Part shown: piece after piece, positions 1 to 9,000 of the stretch | How the letters are laid out: each line of letters starts with the position of its first letter | Numbering within the stretch: the stretch's first letter is position 1 | NCBI GenBank assembly: GCA_009602725.1 | Contig: WELB01000310.1 | Location: forward strand, 1-39,953 | Origin: Spirogloea muscicola | Lineage: Eukaryota > Streptophyta > Zygnematophyceae > Spirogloeales > Spirogloeaceae | Reading direction: 5' to 3' | Length of the DNA: 39,953 nt | Notes under the pieces: model-generated | The model's input: the letters and a program-made list of their open reading frames with translations, nothing else | Database searches by the model: none | What the model was told of the DNA's origin: nothing | Translations under genes and position numbers: made by a program

Positions 1-693
1 TTATCGTAACACCCTCCCCCTCTCCCTACCCTACTCTATATTTGCCCGTTCCTTTGGCTGCCTTCTTACTGCCTCCCTCCTCACAAAACCTCGCCCCCTG
101 GGCCATCTCATCTGGGCGTGCAGATCAAGTCACAGTTCAAGGACAACATACTGCCCGATCATCATCCAGTGACCATCAAGGTGCGCCGTGTCGCCACTAA
201 GATCATCCAGTCCGCCTACGCGGGGGTCGACGCCGACGACTGGGGCAAGGTGCGCAGCAGCCCCTCCTTGATGAACCCTCCTCCCTCCTGCTCCTCCCCC
301 TACCTCCTCCTCCTGCTGCTCCATCCTCCCTCTCTTGTACTCCATCCTCCCTCTCTTGTGGGTCTCCTCCAACTATCGCCACACTTCCGGGCTTGCACCA
401 GGTCCATGACCACGACCCACGGCACATCTCGGCCGACGACATCTTCGGGCAGCGCGCTGAGGACAAGCACCGCGGCGCTGTGTGGGGCCTCTTCGGCGAT
501 CACGCCGCCGCAGCCGCCGAGGAGCACCGCAGAGGGCTCCCGCCGTCCGCCGCCGCGGCTCTCAGCGGCGGCGGCGACAAGGAGGCCGAGGCCGGCGCCG
601 ACGAGCACCTGGAGGAGGACACGTGGATCGAGCGGTCGCGCGCGGCGCGGGGCGGCGAGCGCCCGGCGACGCGCCACCTCGAGGGCCTCAAGT
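1..693 (+). pseudogene. Partial second copy of OMA1-like gene (end of intron 2, exon 3, intron 3, part of exon 4)
   Basis: This stretch repeats the OMA1-like gene at 13085-13774. Bases 1-123 match the CT-rich end of its intron 2. Exon 3 is 124-249 (42 codons, both ends in phase 0), an intron runs 250-401, and exon 4 starts at 402 and is cut at 693, just before the conserved catalytic part. Exon 4 reads open. It differs from the full copy by substitutions and by two compensating codon indels (one extra Ala, one fewer Gly), so the reading frame is kept. At 694 there is an N, and from 695 the sequence is copia LTR. No HEXXH-encoding exon follows. It may be a truncated paralogue, the second haplotype of the same gene, or a contig end wrongly joined to the retrotransposon. 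The gene must continue to the left of the window. Only the homology and the break are seen directly. Confidence 0.8.
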
Positions 694-694
694 N
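694..694. other. Single undetermined base at the junction of OMA1-like copy and copia LTR
   Basis: An N separates OMA1-like exon 4 from the last 110 bases of a copia LTR. The first 314 bases of that LTR, as judged from the 3' LTR, are absent here. This fits either a contig join or a deletion. Confidence 0.9.
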
Positions 695-804
695 GCTCGC
701 CGGCTCTGTGTGTAATCAGGCAACCCTTTGTGATACTCTCAATTCTTTGTGATCAGGTACGCATTTGCGCCAAGACGAGGCCTGGCAGAGCAAGAATACT
801 TTCA
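695..804 (+). repeat. Partial 5' LTR of copia element
   Basis: These 110 bases match the last 110 bases of the 3' LTR (4645-4754) with three substitutions, about 2.7% divergence by eye. Both end in TTTCA. The first roughly 314 bases expected from the 3' LTR are missing, so no target-site duplication can be tested. Confidence 0.9.
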
Positions 805-817
805 GGTTATGGGCCCA
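805..817 (+). promoter_or_regulatory. Primer-binding site complementary to the anticodon arm of initiator tRNA-Met
   Basis: GGTTATGGGCCCA starts directly after the LTR terminal CA. Its complement, TGGGCCCATAACC, is the anticodon stem-loop of eukaryotic initiator tRNA-Met (CAU anticodon in GGGCCCAUAACC). Drosophila copia is known to prime from an internal initiator-tRNA fragment in the same way, in contrast to elements that use the tRNA 3' end. The match and its position are seen; use as a primer is inferred. Confidence 0.85.
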
Positions 818-862
818 CCGGGCGGCTCACCTCCTGCTCTTAGTCCCAACTTATTAAGAGAA

Positions 863-3800
863 ATGGCAGAGCAGCAACGTGCTGTGCAGGGCATGAATGC
901 AGCCTGGATGGGAAGACGGATTATGGAGCCCGAACTTAGGGATCATCTGGACAGATCTAGGTGGAGTGAGGGCAGGCAATACCAGACAGATAACAGGCCA
1001 CATGTTAGGGATTCTCCAGATCAACCTAGGTGGAAGGATGGAAGGCGATATCAGCCAGAGGACAGAATATATTACTATTGTCGTCAACCTGGTCATCTGT
1101 TCAAGAACTGTCCAAGACGGCAAGCTTTTAGTGATGTTCACAGAGGTAGAAGTAAGATGGGATACAGTGGGGGCCAGGTCCATCTATGTGAAGCACAGGT
1201 CAAGTCAACTAAACACAGTTGGCTGATTGACAGCGGCGCAACGCATCACTTTACAAAGCGTCGTGATTGTTTTGAGGAGGTATGAACGCATTGCTCCTCT
1301 CAGGGTCTTCTTGGGAGATGCCAGTGTACATCCTGCCGTTGGAGTTGGCCAAGTGCGTTTGCAGGTGCCTAGTTCGAATGGCATAAATGAGCAGTTGTTG
1401 AACAATGTTTCACATGTACCTGCATTGGCAGCGAATCTGTTGTCCGTACCCCAGCTGCTCAAGAATGGATATCGTGTTATTTTTGAAGCTGATTCCTGTG
1501 TGATTGAGAAACATGGATACCCTACACTTACAGGTCGAAGAGAGAAAGATCTCTTTGTTCTGAATGGACAGGTACAGGGACAGGAACAGGGACAGGAACA
1601 GGGACAGGAACAGGTGCAGGGTCAAGCACATCAGACTGCAATGTCACAAGAGAAGCAATGGCATGCACGGTTGGGACATCCCAATGTGACGAGGATGAAA
1701 CAGACACAGAGCTTGGTGCGTGGCTTGGATGTCGTTCCTACTGAACCAGAATTTTGTACAACCTGTGTGCAAGGTAAACTTCACCTCCAACCTCCAGTTG
1801 CTGGCGAACATTATAGGGCTTCTGGTCTCTTAGACCTAGTACACTCTGATGTTTGTGGACCTATGCAGACATCATCTTTAGGAGGAAGTAGATACATTCT
1901 CTCATTCATCGATGATGCCAGCAGGTGGAGTAGAGTATATGTTCTGAAGAACAAAAGTGAAGTTTTTGAGAAGTTCAAACTTTCCAAAGTTGTAGTAGAG
2001 TTGCAAACAGGACGAAAGGTCAAGGCTCTTCGATCTGACAACGGTGGAGAGTACATCTCTAAAGAGTTTGAAAGCTTTTGTCAGCAACAGGGCATACACA
2101 GGCAGCTGACTGCGGCGTACCGTCCACAACAAGACGGTGTCGCAGAAAGGTGGAACAGAAGTGTGATGGAGACTGCCAGATGTTTACTGTTTCATTTCTC
2201 TACACCACCTGATATTTGGGCAGAAGCAGTGGCCACGGCAGTATATCACAAGAACAGGTTACCTACACGTGCCATTGAAAATATGACACCATATGAATTC
2301 TGGACAGGGAAGCAGCCTACAGTGGCTCATCTTAGTGTGTTTGGTTGTGCAGCGTGAATGCACATACCAACTGAAACACGGCACAAGCTGCAGCCCAAAG
2401 CCCGACAGTGTGTCATGGTAGGCTATGGTGTTCATGTGAAAGGATGGAATCTATTCGACCTTGAAAAACGGAGAATGGTGTTTAGCAGAGATGTAGTTTT
2501 TGACGAACAGAGAAGCCCAGACTATTCTGCCTTTCCTTTAAGACTATCGGAGACAGTTGATTCAGTTGACTCTGTGCAGTGGTGGCCTAAATCTCAAGAG
2601 ACTGAGGTTGTGATTGATGTGGAGGCAGGGTCTGATTCTGGGAACAGAGTGGAAGCCAGAACAACAGGCATGGATATGGAAGAGACTGCTGCTACAGTGG
2701 GAGTGTCAAGTCAAAGAACAGATTCTCGTGTTTTTGCTGCTGTTGCTCTTCATGAACCTCTCACTATTCAGGAGGCCTTGAGTAGTGATGAAGCTGTCAA
2801 GTGGAAAGAAGCTGCTGAAGCAGAACTCAACGCCATCAATGAGAACAATACTTGGGACCTGGTAGATTTACCAGCTATAGGAAGGCTATTTCTAGTAAAT
2901 GGGTTTTCAAAATTAAGCTCAGGAGTGATGGCTCTGTTAACAGATACAAAGCACGTCGTGGCTAAAGGATGTGCACAGAAGGAAGGAATAGACTATCATG
3001 AGACATTTGCTCCTGTAGTCAAGAATAGTGCAGTGAGGAGTTTGTTGGCCATGGCAGCTATTCATGACTTGGAAGTAGAGCAGATGGATGTGACTACAGC
3101 TTTTCTGGATGGTGACCTGAAAGAAGAAATCTATATGCAACAACCTGCAGGATTTGAAGCTAAAGGCAAGGAGAGCAAAGTTTGCAAGCTCAAGAAGTCA
3201 TTGTATGGACTTAAACAGGCACCCAGAGCCTGGTACGAACAGATGGACACTTTCTTACTTCATCAAGGTTTCAAGGGATCTGAAGCAAATCACAGTGTAT
3301 ATGTGAGAGAACAACCTGCTAAGGTGATTTTGGCAATATATGTTGATGATTTGATCATTCTGGGAGATTCAGCTGTTGAAGTGAAGAGAGTGAAGGAAGA
3401 GCTGAGTGGTAGATTCAAGATGAAGGATTTAGGGTCATTGGAAAACTTATTGGGCATACAAGTGAAGAGAGATAGAGGCAAGAAGCTTCTACAGTTGGGG
3501 TTTCCAAAGTATCTTACTGAAGTTCTAAACAGATTCGGTATGCAAGACTGCAATCCTATATCCACTCTCCAGGATGCAAGACCAACTTTGAGCAAGGATC
3601 AGAGACCGAAGAGTGATCACCAAAAGAGGCAAATGGCACACGTACCTTATAGAGAAGCAGTAGGATGCTTGATGTATGTGGCTGTGGCAGCGCGTCCAGA
3701 CATAGCAGCAGCAGTGGGAGTTGTTGCTCAGTTTGTGGAAGATCCTGGTCTATTACATTGGCAAGCTGTGAAAGAATCATGAGATGTCTGCAGGGAACCA

Positions 3801-4324
3801 AGAATGTCTGTCTGACATTTCAAGCAGTGGGAGACAAATGTGATGAGTTGGTGGGTTTCTGTGATGCTGATTTGGCAGGAAATTTGGATGACAGGAAATC
3901 AGTGACAGGTTATGTTTTTCAGCTTGGAGGAGGTGCAGTAAGCTGGAGTAGTCGAAAACAGCTGACTGTAGCAACTTCGACTGTAGAGGCAGAGTACATG
4001 GCTTCTACTGCAGCAGCAAAGGAGGCAACCTGGTTGAGAAGACTACTTCAAGAATGTGGGTTTCTTTCTTCATCTGATGCAACTACTCTGTTCAGTGATA
4101 GTCAAGGCAGTATTGCATTGATCAAGAATCCTGTCTATTACGCTCGTACCAAGCATATAGGGATACAACATCATTTTGTTAGAGAGAAAGTAGAAGAAGG
4201 AGTCATCAGAATGCAGTTTTGCAGTGATACTAATATGACTGCAGATATTCTGACCAAGGGGTTGGCTAAGCCCAAGTTCGATAGATGTAGAGATCTACTA
4301 GGTTTAGCTGATTCACATATTTAG
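863..4324 (+). pseudogene. copia gag-pol polyprotein, broken reading frame
   Basis: The first ATG is at 863. Gag is reduced to about 70 residues before a zinc knuckle near 1070-1120, whose first Cys is replaced by Tyr; the usual large gag domain is missing. Protease shows Asp-Ser-Gly-Ala at 1229-1240. A frameshift near 1275-1285 passes into the next frame, which carries the integrase (HHCC zinc site about 1660-1780, then the D, D, E catalytic residues and a GQEQ repeat linker). An in-frame TGA lies at 2355-2357. Reverse transcriptase follows with Tyr-Val-Asp-Asp at 3339-3350. Between about 2890 and 2960 two opposite shifts leave an open but wrong-frame stretch where the conserved Lys-Trp-Val-Phe segment should be. 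A last frameshift near 3770-3782 moves into the RNase H frame, which ends at 4324. Confidence 0.92.
1571..1622 (+). repeat. 12-bp minisatellite in the integrase coding region
   Basis: About four units of GGACAGGAACA-like sequence encode repeated Gly-Gln-Glu-Gln in the linker just before the integrase zinc domain. The repeat keeps frame. Confidence 0.8.
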
Positions 4325-4330
4325 TGGGAG

Positions 4331-4754
4331 TGTTGAATATAGAAATATGGTGAATCAGTGGGTCGTTAGAACCACCCACTATGTCTACTCTTCTATGCCG
4401 ATGAGAAACTCCCTAGATAAGGGGAGGCCCCGGCTGGGCGCATTATGGGCCCAAACACTCTTGCGGCTCTGTGTGAGGCGAGGCGGCGCTGTGTGCGCGG
4501 CGGCTCTGTGTGAGGCGAGGCGGCGCTGTGTGCGCGGCGGCTCTGTGTGTGGTGAGGCGGTGCTGTGTGTGCGACAGTTCTGTGTGTGGCAAGGTGGCTC
4601 TGTGTGTACGACACTTCTGTGTGAGCGGCCAGGTGAAGCTGAGTGCTCGCCGGCTCTGTGTGTAATCAGGCAACCCTTTGTGATACTCTCAACTCTTTGT
4701 GATCATGTACGCATTTGCGCCAAGACGAGGGCTGGCAGAGCAAGAATACTTTCA
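4331..4754 (+). repeat. 3' LTR of copia element (424 bp) with internal tandem repeats
   Basis: It begins TGTTGAATAT and ends CTTTCA, so it has the TG...CA termini of LTRs. It is preceded by GTGGGAG, a short polypurine tract. The middle (about 4460-4620) holds diverged tandem units of about 37 bp built on GGCTCTGTGTG and GGCGCTGTGTG. Confidence 0.9.
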
Positions 4755-4904
4755 ACCGCCGCCTTCAAAAGTCGTTACCTCGAAGAGTACTTCAGCAGCC
4801 AGCACTGCTACAAGTGCGTGCCATCTTCGTCTCGCAATTTGTTTCAAGAGTGGCCTAGTAGCCTGCATCGTAGACTTACTGTATACTGCAATCAGTATTA
4901 CTAG
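4755..4904. other. Spacer between the copia LTR and the transposase remnant
   Basis: No ORF, RNA gene or terminal inverted repeat could be recognised. An in-frame TAG at 4902-4904 closes the frame upstream of the transposase homology. If the transposase had a 5' terminal repeat it should lie here or have been removed by the copia insertion. Confidence 0.4.
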
Positions 4905-6217
4905 ATATTGGCCGTTGCAGCGTTGTCTCTTGCGCAGAAGAAGCAGATTTGCGACAAGAGGGCTGTCAATCCCCGTATGACGCAAGTCGAGTTGTGCCGA
5001 TGGGCGCAAATGAACTTTAAACTAGTCAAGAGCCGACACAACCAGCCATTTCCAGCATCCTCAAGCGCTCAGCAGAGCACGCGGCCATGAGTGATTGCAA
5101 TTCGGCCAAGCGCCGTTGGAGACAAGTTAAATTGCCTGAGCTAGATGAGGAGCTTGCAAATTGGGTCATTGCCTGCGAGCACAAGCGTGTTTTGATCACC
5201 GGCGAACTCATCAAGGCAAAAGGGCAAGCACTTGCGGAGGCTCGAGGAGACAGCACCTTATCATTCTCCAATGGATGGCTCCAGTCCTTTCAGCAGCGCC
5301 ACGGCTTTTGGTCCTTCAAAAGTCACGGCGAAAGTGGGTCTGTTGACAGCGCCGTTGTTGCCGCAAGCCTCCCGGGCCTGCGAGCAGTCGTTGCACCTTT
5401 CCCCCTGTGCGACGTTTACAGCATGGACGAAACAGGCCTTTTCTATTGCATGGCCGCCGACCGCACCATTGCTCGCCAGCAAACCGAAGGCCTGAAAAAG
5501 AACGAAACGCGGTTCAAAATTGCTTTCACATGCAATGCGGACGGTTCCGACAAGCGCGCTCCATTCATCATCGGGCATGCGGATAAGCCCGGCGCATTCA
5601 ATAAGAAGACAGCCCTCGAGTTCGGTTTCTCATACCAGCACAACACCAAAGCGTGGATGACTGGGCTTTTATTTCGTGAATGGCTCGCTGCCTTTGATGG
5701 AGACATGCTACGACAGGACTGCCACGTTCTTCTTCTTATGGATAACGCTCCAAGCCATGCAGTCGGCGACCTTGTGACTAAGAAGATTGTCATGCTTCCG
5801 CCCAACACCGCATCAAAACTGCAACCAATGGACGCAGGTATCATAGTAAGCTTCAAGAGGCACTACCGCCGGCTACACCTCCGGCACGCCGTTAATCGCG
5901 ACGAGACCCAGGAGACCGACATTTACAAGGTCGCCCAGCTAAAAGCCATGCGTTGGACGCTGCATGCTTGGGACAAGCTTGGGCAGCAGACCATTGCCAA
6001 TTGCTTCAAGCATACAGGTTTGTGGACGGACGAGGGCGTTCGGCGGCCGCCGCTCGTGGCATTCGATGTCGCCGCCGAGCAAAACATTGTCGGCCTGATC
6101 GAAGATCTGCGTGTCCGGGATGCGCTCACCATGGATGAGCTCTTGGAGCCCGACTGTAGAGAACCTCGCCCTACACATGCAGTCAGGGTGAGCAGTCATT
6201 GTTCAGTTCGGCCGTAG
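4905..6217 (+). pseudogene. pogo/Tigger-like (CENP-B-type) DDE transposase, N-terminus frameshifted
   Basis: The N-terminal helix-turn-helix (LSLAQKKQIC..., ending ...ELCRWAQ) reads in one frame from about 4905 with no ATG. The continuation (PAISSILKRSAEH) is in another frame from about 5030, so one frameshift lies at about 5015-5030. From ATG 5087 the frame is open for 376 codons: CENP-B-type second DNA-binding domain (residues about 10-75), then a DDE/D catalytic core. Counted from that ATG the catalytic acidic residues are Asp114 (SMDETG), Asp219 (LLMDNAPSH) and Asp249 (LQPMDAG); 29 residues separate the last two, as in pogo-type enzymes. The last 20 or so residues run into a dispersed repeat (6155-6330), so the true C-terminus is probably replaced. 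It would cut and paste its own element; without a start codon and intact N-terminus it is probably inactive. Confidence 0.88.
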
Positions 6218-6330
6218 GGGTTTTAGAGGTCAACCCACTACACGTGAAAGCACTAGCGCGTCGCGCAGCGGAAGATAGGCCCTGTGGCGCCGCCGTCCGG
6301 CGGCGACTCCACCTCCTGGGCGCAGGCCGG
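6155..6330 (+). repeat. Dispersed repeat, copy 1 (partner at 9446-9615)
   Basis: Shared landmarks with 9446-9615 in the same order are CCCTACACA, a GGGGTTTTAGAGGT-like or GAGGGTTAGGAG-like block, CCAACCCACTACACG or its variant, TGTGGCGCCGC, GTCCGGCGGCGACT and CACCTCCTGGGCGCA. Homology stops at about 6330. It overlaps the 3' end of the transposase frame. It could be the end of a DNA transposon or an unrelated element; no coding homology was recognised. Confidence 0.7.
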
Positions 6331-6380
6331 CGCCGCAGGCCCCGCAGCGGAGTGCGGCGGCGGCTGCGGCGGCGAGCAGC

Positions 6381-6381
6381 N
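6381..6381. other. Single undetermined base in GCC-rich sequence
   Basis: An N lies inside a run of GGC/GCC triplets. It may be a sequencing difficulty or a contig join. Confidence 0.8.
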
Positions 6382-6463
6382 GCCGCCGCAGCGGCGGCGG
6401 CGGCGGCGGCGCGGGGGGCAATCGCGGTTGCTCCAACGGTCGGGTCAAGGAGGGGAAGGGGGT

Positions 6464-7420
6464 AAAACCAAAGAGAAAGGGAGGGCTCGCCCATTGAGGA
6501 TAGAGAAGCGCGCGCCCATAGAAGAAGAAGAAGAAGGCGCGCGGGGCGCATAGATTGAAAGGGAGGCCAAGTCAAGCCAATACATTGTTCAGGCAGAGTC
6601 GAGTGCAGGCTAAACAAGGCTACATAATACGGAGACCTAATCTAAGGTACCTAAGGTACCATAGAGAGAAGGCGCGCGGGGCGCATGAATTGAAAGGGAG
6701 GCCAATTCAAGCCAATACATTGTTCAGGCAGAGTCGAGTGCAGACTAAACAATGCTACATAATACGGAGACCTAATCTAAGGTACCTAAGATGACCATAG
6801 AGAAGAAGGGCTGGCAAGGCCAGCCCAAAAGAAAGAAAGTGCTCGCCCATAGAGAAGAAGGGCTGGCAAAGCCAGCCCAAAATCAGTGGACAATGTCTGA
6901 AGCCGAAGAAAGAGGTGCTGGAAAAGAAGAAAGGGCTCGCCCATTGAGGGTATGGGCTGGAACAGCCAGCCCATAAACATAGAATGAACAAAGTACAAGA
7001 AGGGGGCTAGGCGAAGCACTAAGGAAGACAAGCACAGTAAGAAGCTAAGCAGCTACGGAGCACTCAGTAACCCCTGCTGAGTGTTCTTCTTCTTCAGTAC
7101 CCGCGAGTGAGCAACATCAGGTCAGAGTAGCTCGCTGCGGGGAAGGAGGCACTCCGCCGGATAGGGGCTGGAAAAGTCTGCCCAAAAAAGAATGAACAAA
7201 GTACGAGAAGGGGCTTGCCAGAAGGACGCACGGGCTGTAACAGCAGACGCCATGCCGCCGATACGGCCGAGGCCGAGCCTGGCCAAGGCCGAGCATGTCC
7301 GAGACCGAGCAAGCCGGGAGCATGGAGGAAGAGAACGCAGCTGCTGATGTTACAACACAAAAGTAAGCAAGTACTACAGAGGATAGAGTAAGCAGCCGCA
7401 AGTCAGAATGACTAGCTGCG
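6464..7420 (-). repeat. Cluster of LINE 3'-tail copies with GGGCTGG/CCAGCCC hairpins
   Basis: Several tail copies lie in minus orientation. Perfect 8-bp stem hairpins occur at 6808-6826 (loop AAG) and 6860-6878 (loop AAA), and a 7-bp stem at 6954-6972. Each is followed by CCCAAAA, and most are then followed by a GAATGAACAAAGTACGAGAAG-like block. The CACTCAGTAACCCCTGCTGAG box starts at about 7060 and again, diverged, near 7390. The sequence GTAGCTCGCTGCGGGGAAGG (7127-7146) recurs at 38395. The 6536-6790 part is a separate tandem repeat. Confidence 0.75.
6536..6790. repeat. Two-copy tandem repeat, period about 135 bp
   Basis: GGCGCGCGGGGCGCAT begins at 6536 and again at 6671. Each copy continues with TGAAAGGGAGGCCA, CAAGCCAATACATTGTTCAG, CAGAGTCGAGTGCAG and CTACATAATACGGAGACC, then GGTACCTAAG. 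Related fragments lie at 10319-10370 and, on the other strand, at 10866-10915, 31514-31550 and 32585-32660, so this is a dispersed family. Confidence 0.85.
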
Positions 7421-7424
7421 GGAC

Positions 7425-7830
7425 TCTCCGTGGCTTCTGCGCTGCGCGCTGTGTCCCGCAGGCGAGGTGAGCACGCTACTTCAAACGCCGCTGGCTCGAT
7501 AGCCCAGGTCTACCGCATGCGCCTTTCCGTTGCCCTTCAGCGGTCCATGGCCCACGCCTTGCACCTGCGTGCTGGCCATGCTCTCGCTGCAGCCTCTGGC
7601 TTTCGTCAGGGAAGTGTATTCCGGCAGCTAGACTTTCGGACTTGCAGAACCTCACTCGTACTTATTCAGTTGTCATCCTTCCCCAGTTTTGGGATAGCGC
7701 CTTCGGCCCCTTTGTAGTTTGGCAACTTCGAACCTTGTCAAATCTTTTCGGCCTGCCTTATCACAGCCCTTGCCCCCATTGGGAGAGCCACTTCTTCAGC
7801 GAATGGACGCTCAGAAAGCTCTAGTCAAGA
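7425..7830 (+). repeat. 5'-truncated LINE copy: pol C-terminal end plus tail
   Basis: Bases 7484-7640 encode the characteristic C-terminal segment (AGSIAQVYRMRLSVALQRSM, then LHLRAGHALAAASGFRQG). The same segment occurs on the minus strand at 38737-38900 and 38420-38560. A plus-oriented tail follows, with TTATCACAGCCCTTGCCCCC and GGGAGAGCCACTTCTT near 7760-7800. The upstream boundary, near 7425, has a diverged tail of a minus-oriented copy to its left, so the two copies face opposite ways. Confidence 0.7.
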
Positions 7831-7839
7831 AAGAAAGTT

Positions 7840-8110
7840 GGGAATGATGACAAGCGTTTCGAGAAAGGGGCTTTTCCAATAAGAAAGAGAAGAGGCTTTC
7901 AGTCCAGGGCGGTGGCTGTGAGAGGCCAGCCCAGAAAAGAAGAATGAACAAGGTGTGAAGGGGCCAGAGAAAGGTCTGAAGCACACTAAATCACGTAGCC
8001 ACGAAGCACTCAGTAACCTCTGTTGAGCAGCCGCAGGTCAGAGAAACCTCCAAAAAGGTGTGAGCTCTTCCAAGGGGGCAAGGGCTGAGGAAGCCAGCCC
8101 GAACAATGGT
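7840..8110 (-). repeat. LINE tail copy, minus orientation
   Basis: It contains GGCTGTGAGAGGCCAGCCCA (7913-7932), AAGAATGAACAAGGTGTGAA, and the box GCACTCAGTAACCTCTGTTG with AGCAGCCGCAGGTCAGAG near 8006-8045. A further GGGCTGAGGAAGCCAGCCC lies near 8080-8100. Confidence 0.65.
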
Positions 8111-8214
8111 CAAGTGTCCGAAGGCCCCGTTAATTTCACCATACACGTTAGTGAGCGAGCCCGAGAAGAAGTCCAGGTATTGCACACCTCTGACATGGAA
8201 GTCTTCTTCATTGG

Positions 8215-8530
8215 ATCGGGGTGGGCTCCAGGCGTGGCTCAGCGAGATGGACGAATGGTTCGTTTTGATGAACTAGTGCCGCTTGCTGCGACATACCTCG
8301 AGGGGGAACCACGTGAGTGGTGGGACGGCCTGAAGCAATCATCTACGCCCAAGGTGTACAAAGATCTCCAAACACCTCGGGCGTAGATGACTGCTTCAGG
8401 GAGTTGCACCACTCACGTGATGCCCCCTCGAGGTATGTCGCAGCGGGTGGCACTCTTGCTGTCGCGTCCGTGTTCATCAACACGAACTATTCGGACATCT
8501 CGCTGAGCCACGCCTGGAGCCCACCCCGAT
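8215..8530. repeat. Large imperfect inverted repeat (hairpin) of gag-like sequence
   Basis: The left arm (8215-8357) is the reverse complement of the right arm (8372-8530) apart from scattered mismatches and an indel of about 16-20 bp; the loop is about 14 bases. Landmarks pair: GTGGGCTCCAGGCGTGGCTC with GAGCCACGCCTGGAGCCCAC, GCGACATACCTCGAGGGGG with CCCCCTCGAGGTATGTCGC, and ATCTACGCCC with GGGCGTAGAT. The left arm reads LAATYLEGEPREWWDGLKQS, which resembles retrotransposon gag capsid sequence (the YLEG...WW pattern). The hairpin is therefore two head-to-head copies of a gag fragment. If transcribed it would fold into a long duplex. Confidence 0.9.
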
Positions 8531-9000
8531 TGTCCTGACCGGAGGATCGCCGTGGTGCGTGGGCCGTCGCACGTCCATGCGATGGATTGCCACTGCTCTG
8601 GCGCATAGAATGCACCGCGGCATCGACCCCTTGCATATGCTGCTCTCAGCACGCAGCAGGACGAGATGGGCACGCTGTTCCTCATGCGTCCCCTCAAGGA
8701 AGGCACGAAGAAGTGGGTCCAGGCCAGCCTTAGCTGCCTCCAGCTGCTCCTTGAGGAGTGCCATGCATTGCACCTCCCAGCCGACAGGCCCTCTTGCCCA
8801 CGGCTCCGAGCTCGGCGTGCCCCTCAGGGACTTGCATCGCAGCAGCCACTGCTGGCTCTGCAGCAGCCGTTGCTGCCTCAGCAGCCGACTGCTCTACCTC
8901 CCGAGGAGGGCTAGGAGGCACACTGGATGTGTGCGACTCCATGCTTTCTGAGGAACACTGCGTGATCAGTCAGGCTCCGACAGTCAGCATGTCACTCTCC
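8531..9000 (-). pseudogene. Possible degenerate gag N-terminal region, minus strand
   Basis: Continuing on the minus strand beyond the right arm of the inverted repeat, the sequence reads Ala/Glu-rich, potentially coiled segments (EVEQSAAEAATAAAEPAV, then ALLKEQLEAAKAGLDPLLRA) in different frames before the gag-like YLEG...WW part. This order fits the start of a gag gene from an LTR retrotransposon, but frames are broken and no pol is seen. It could be unrelated low-complexity coding sequence. Confidence 0.4.

Larger units (their letters stand above)
695..4754 (+). mobile_element. Ty1/copia LTR retrotransposon, degraded
   Basis: The order is partial 5' LTR (695-804), primer-binding site (805-817), gag remnant, protease, integrase, reverse transcriptase, RNase H, short purine-rich tract (4324-4330) and 3' LTR (4331-4754). 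Integrase before reverse transcriptase defines the Ty1/copia superfamily. The pol is recognisable throughout but carries frameshifts and stops, so the element cannot be autonomous. It sits directly upstream of a pogo-like transposase remnant, part of a block of old and newer insertions. Confidence 0.93.

Noticed and set aside
8413-8951. Inverted repeat and adjacent ORFs as a host gene
   Set aside because: The only recognisable similarity is to gag, frames are broken and two copies face each other, so retroelement debris is the better reading.
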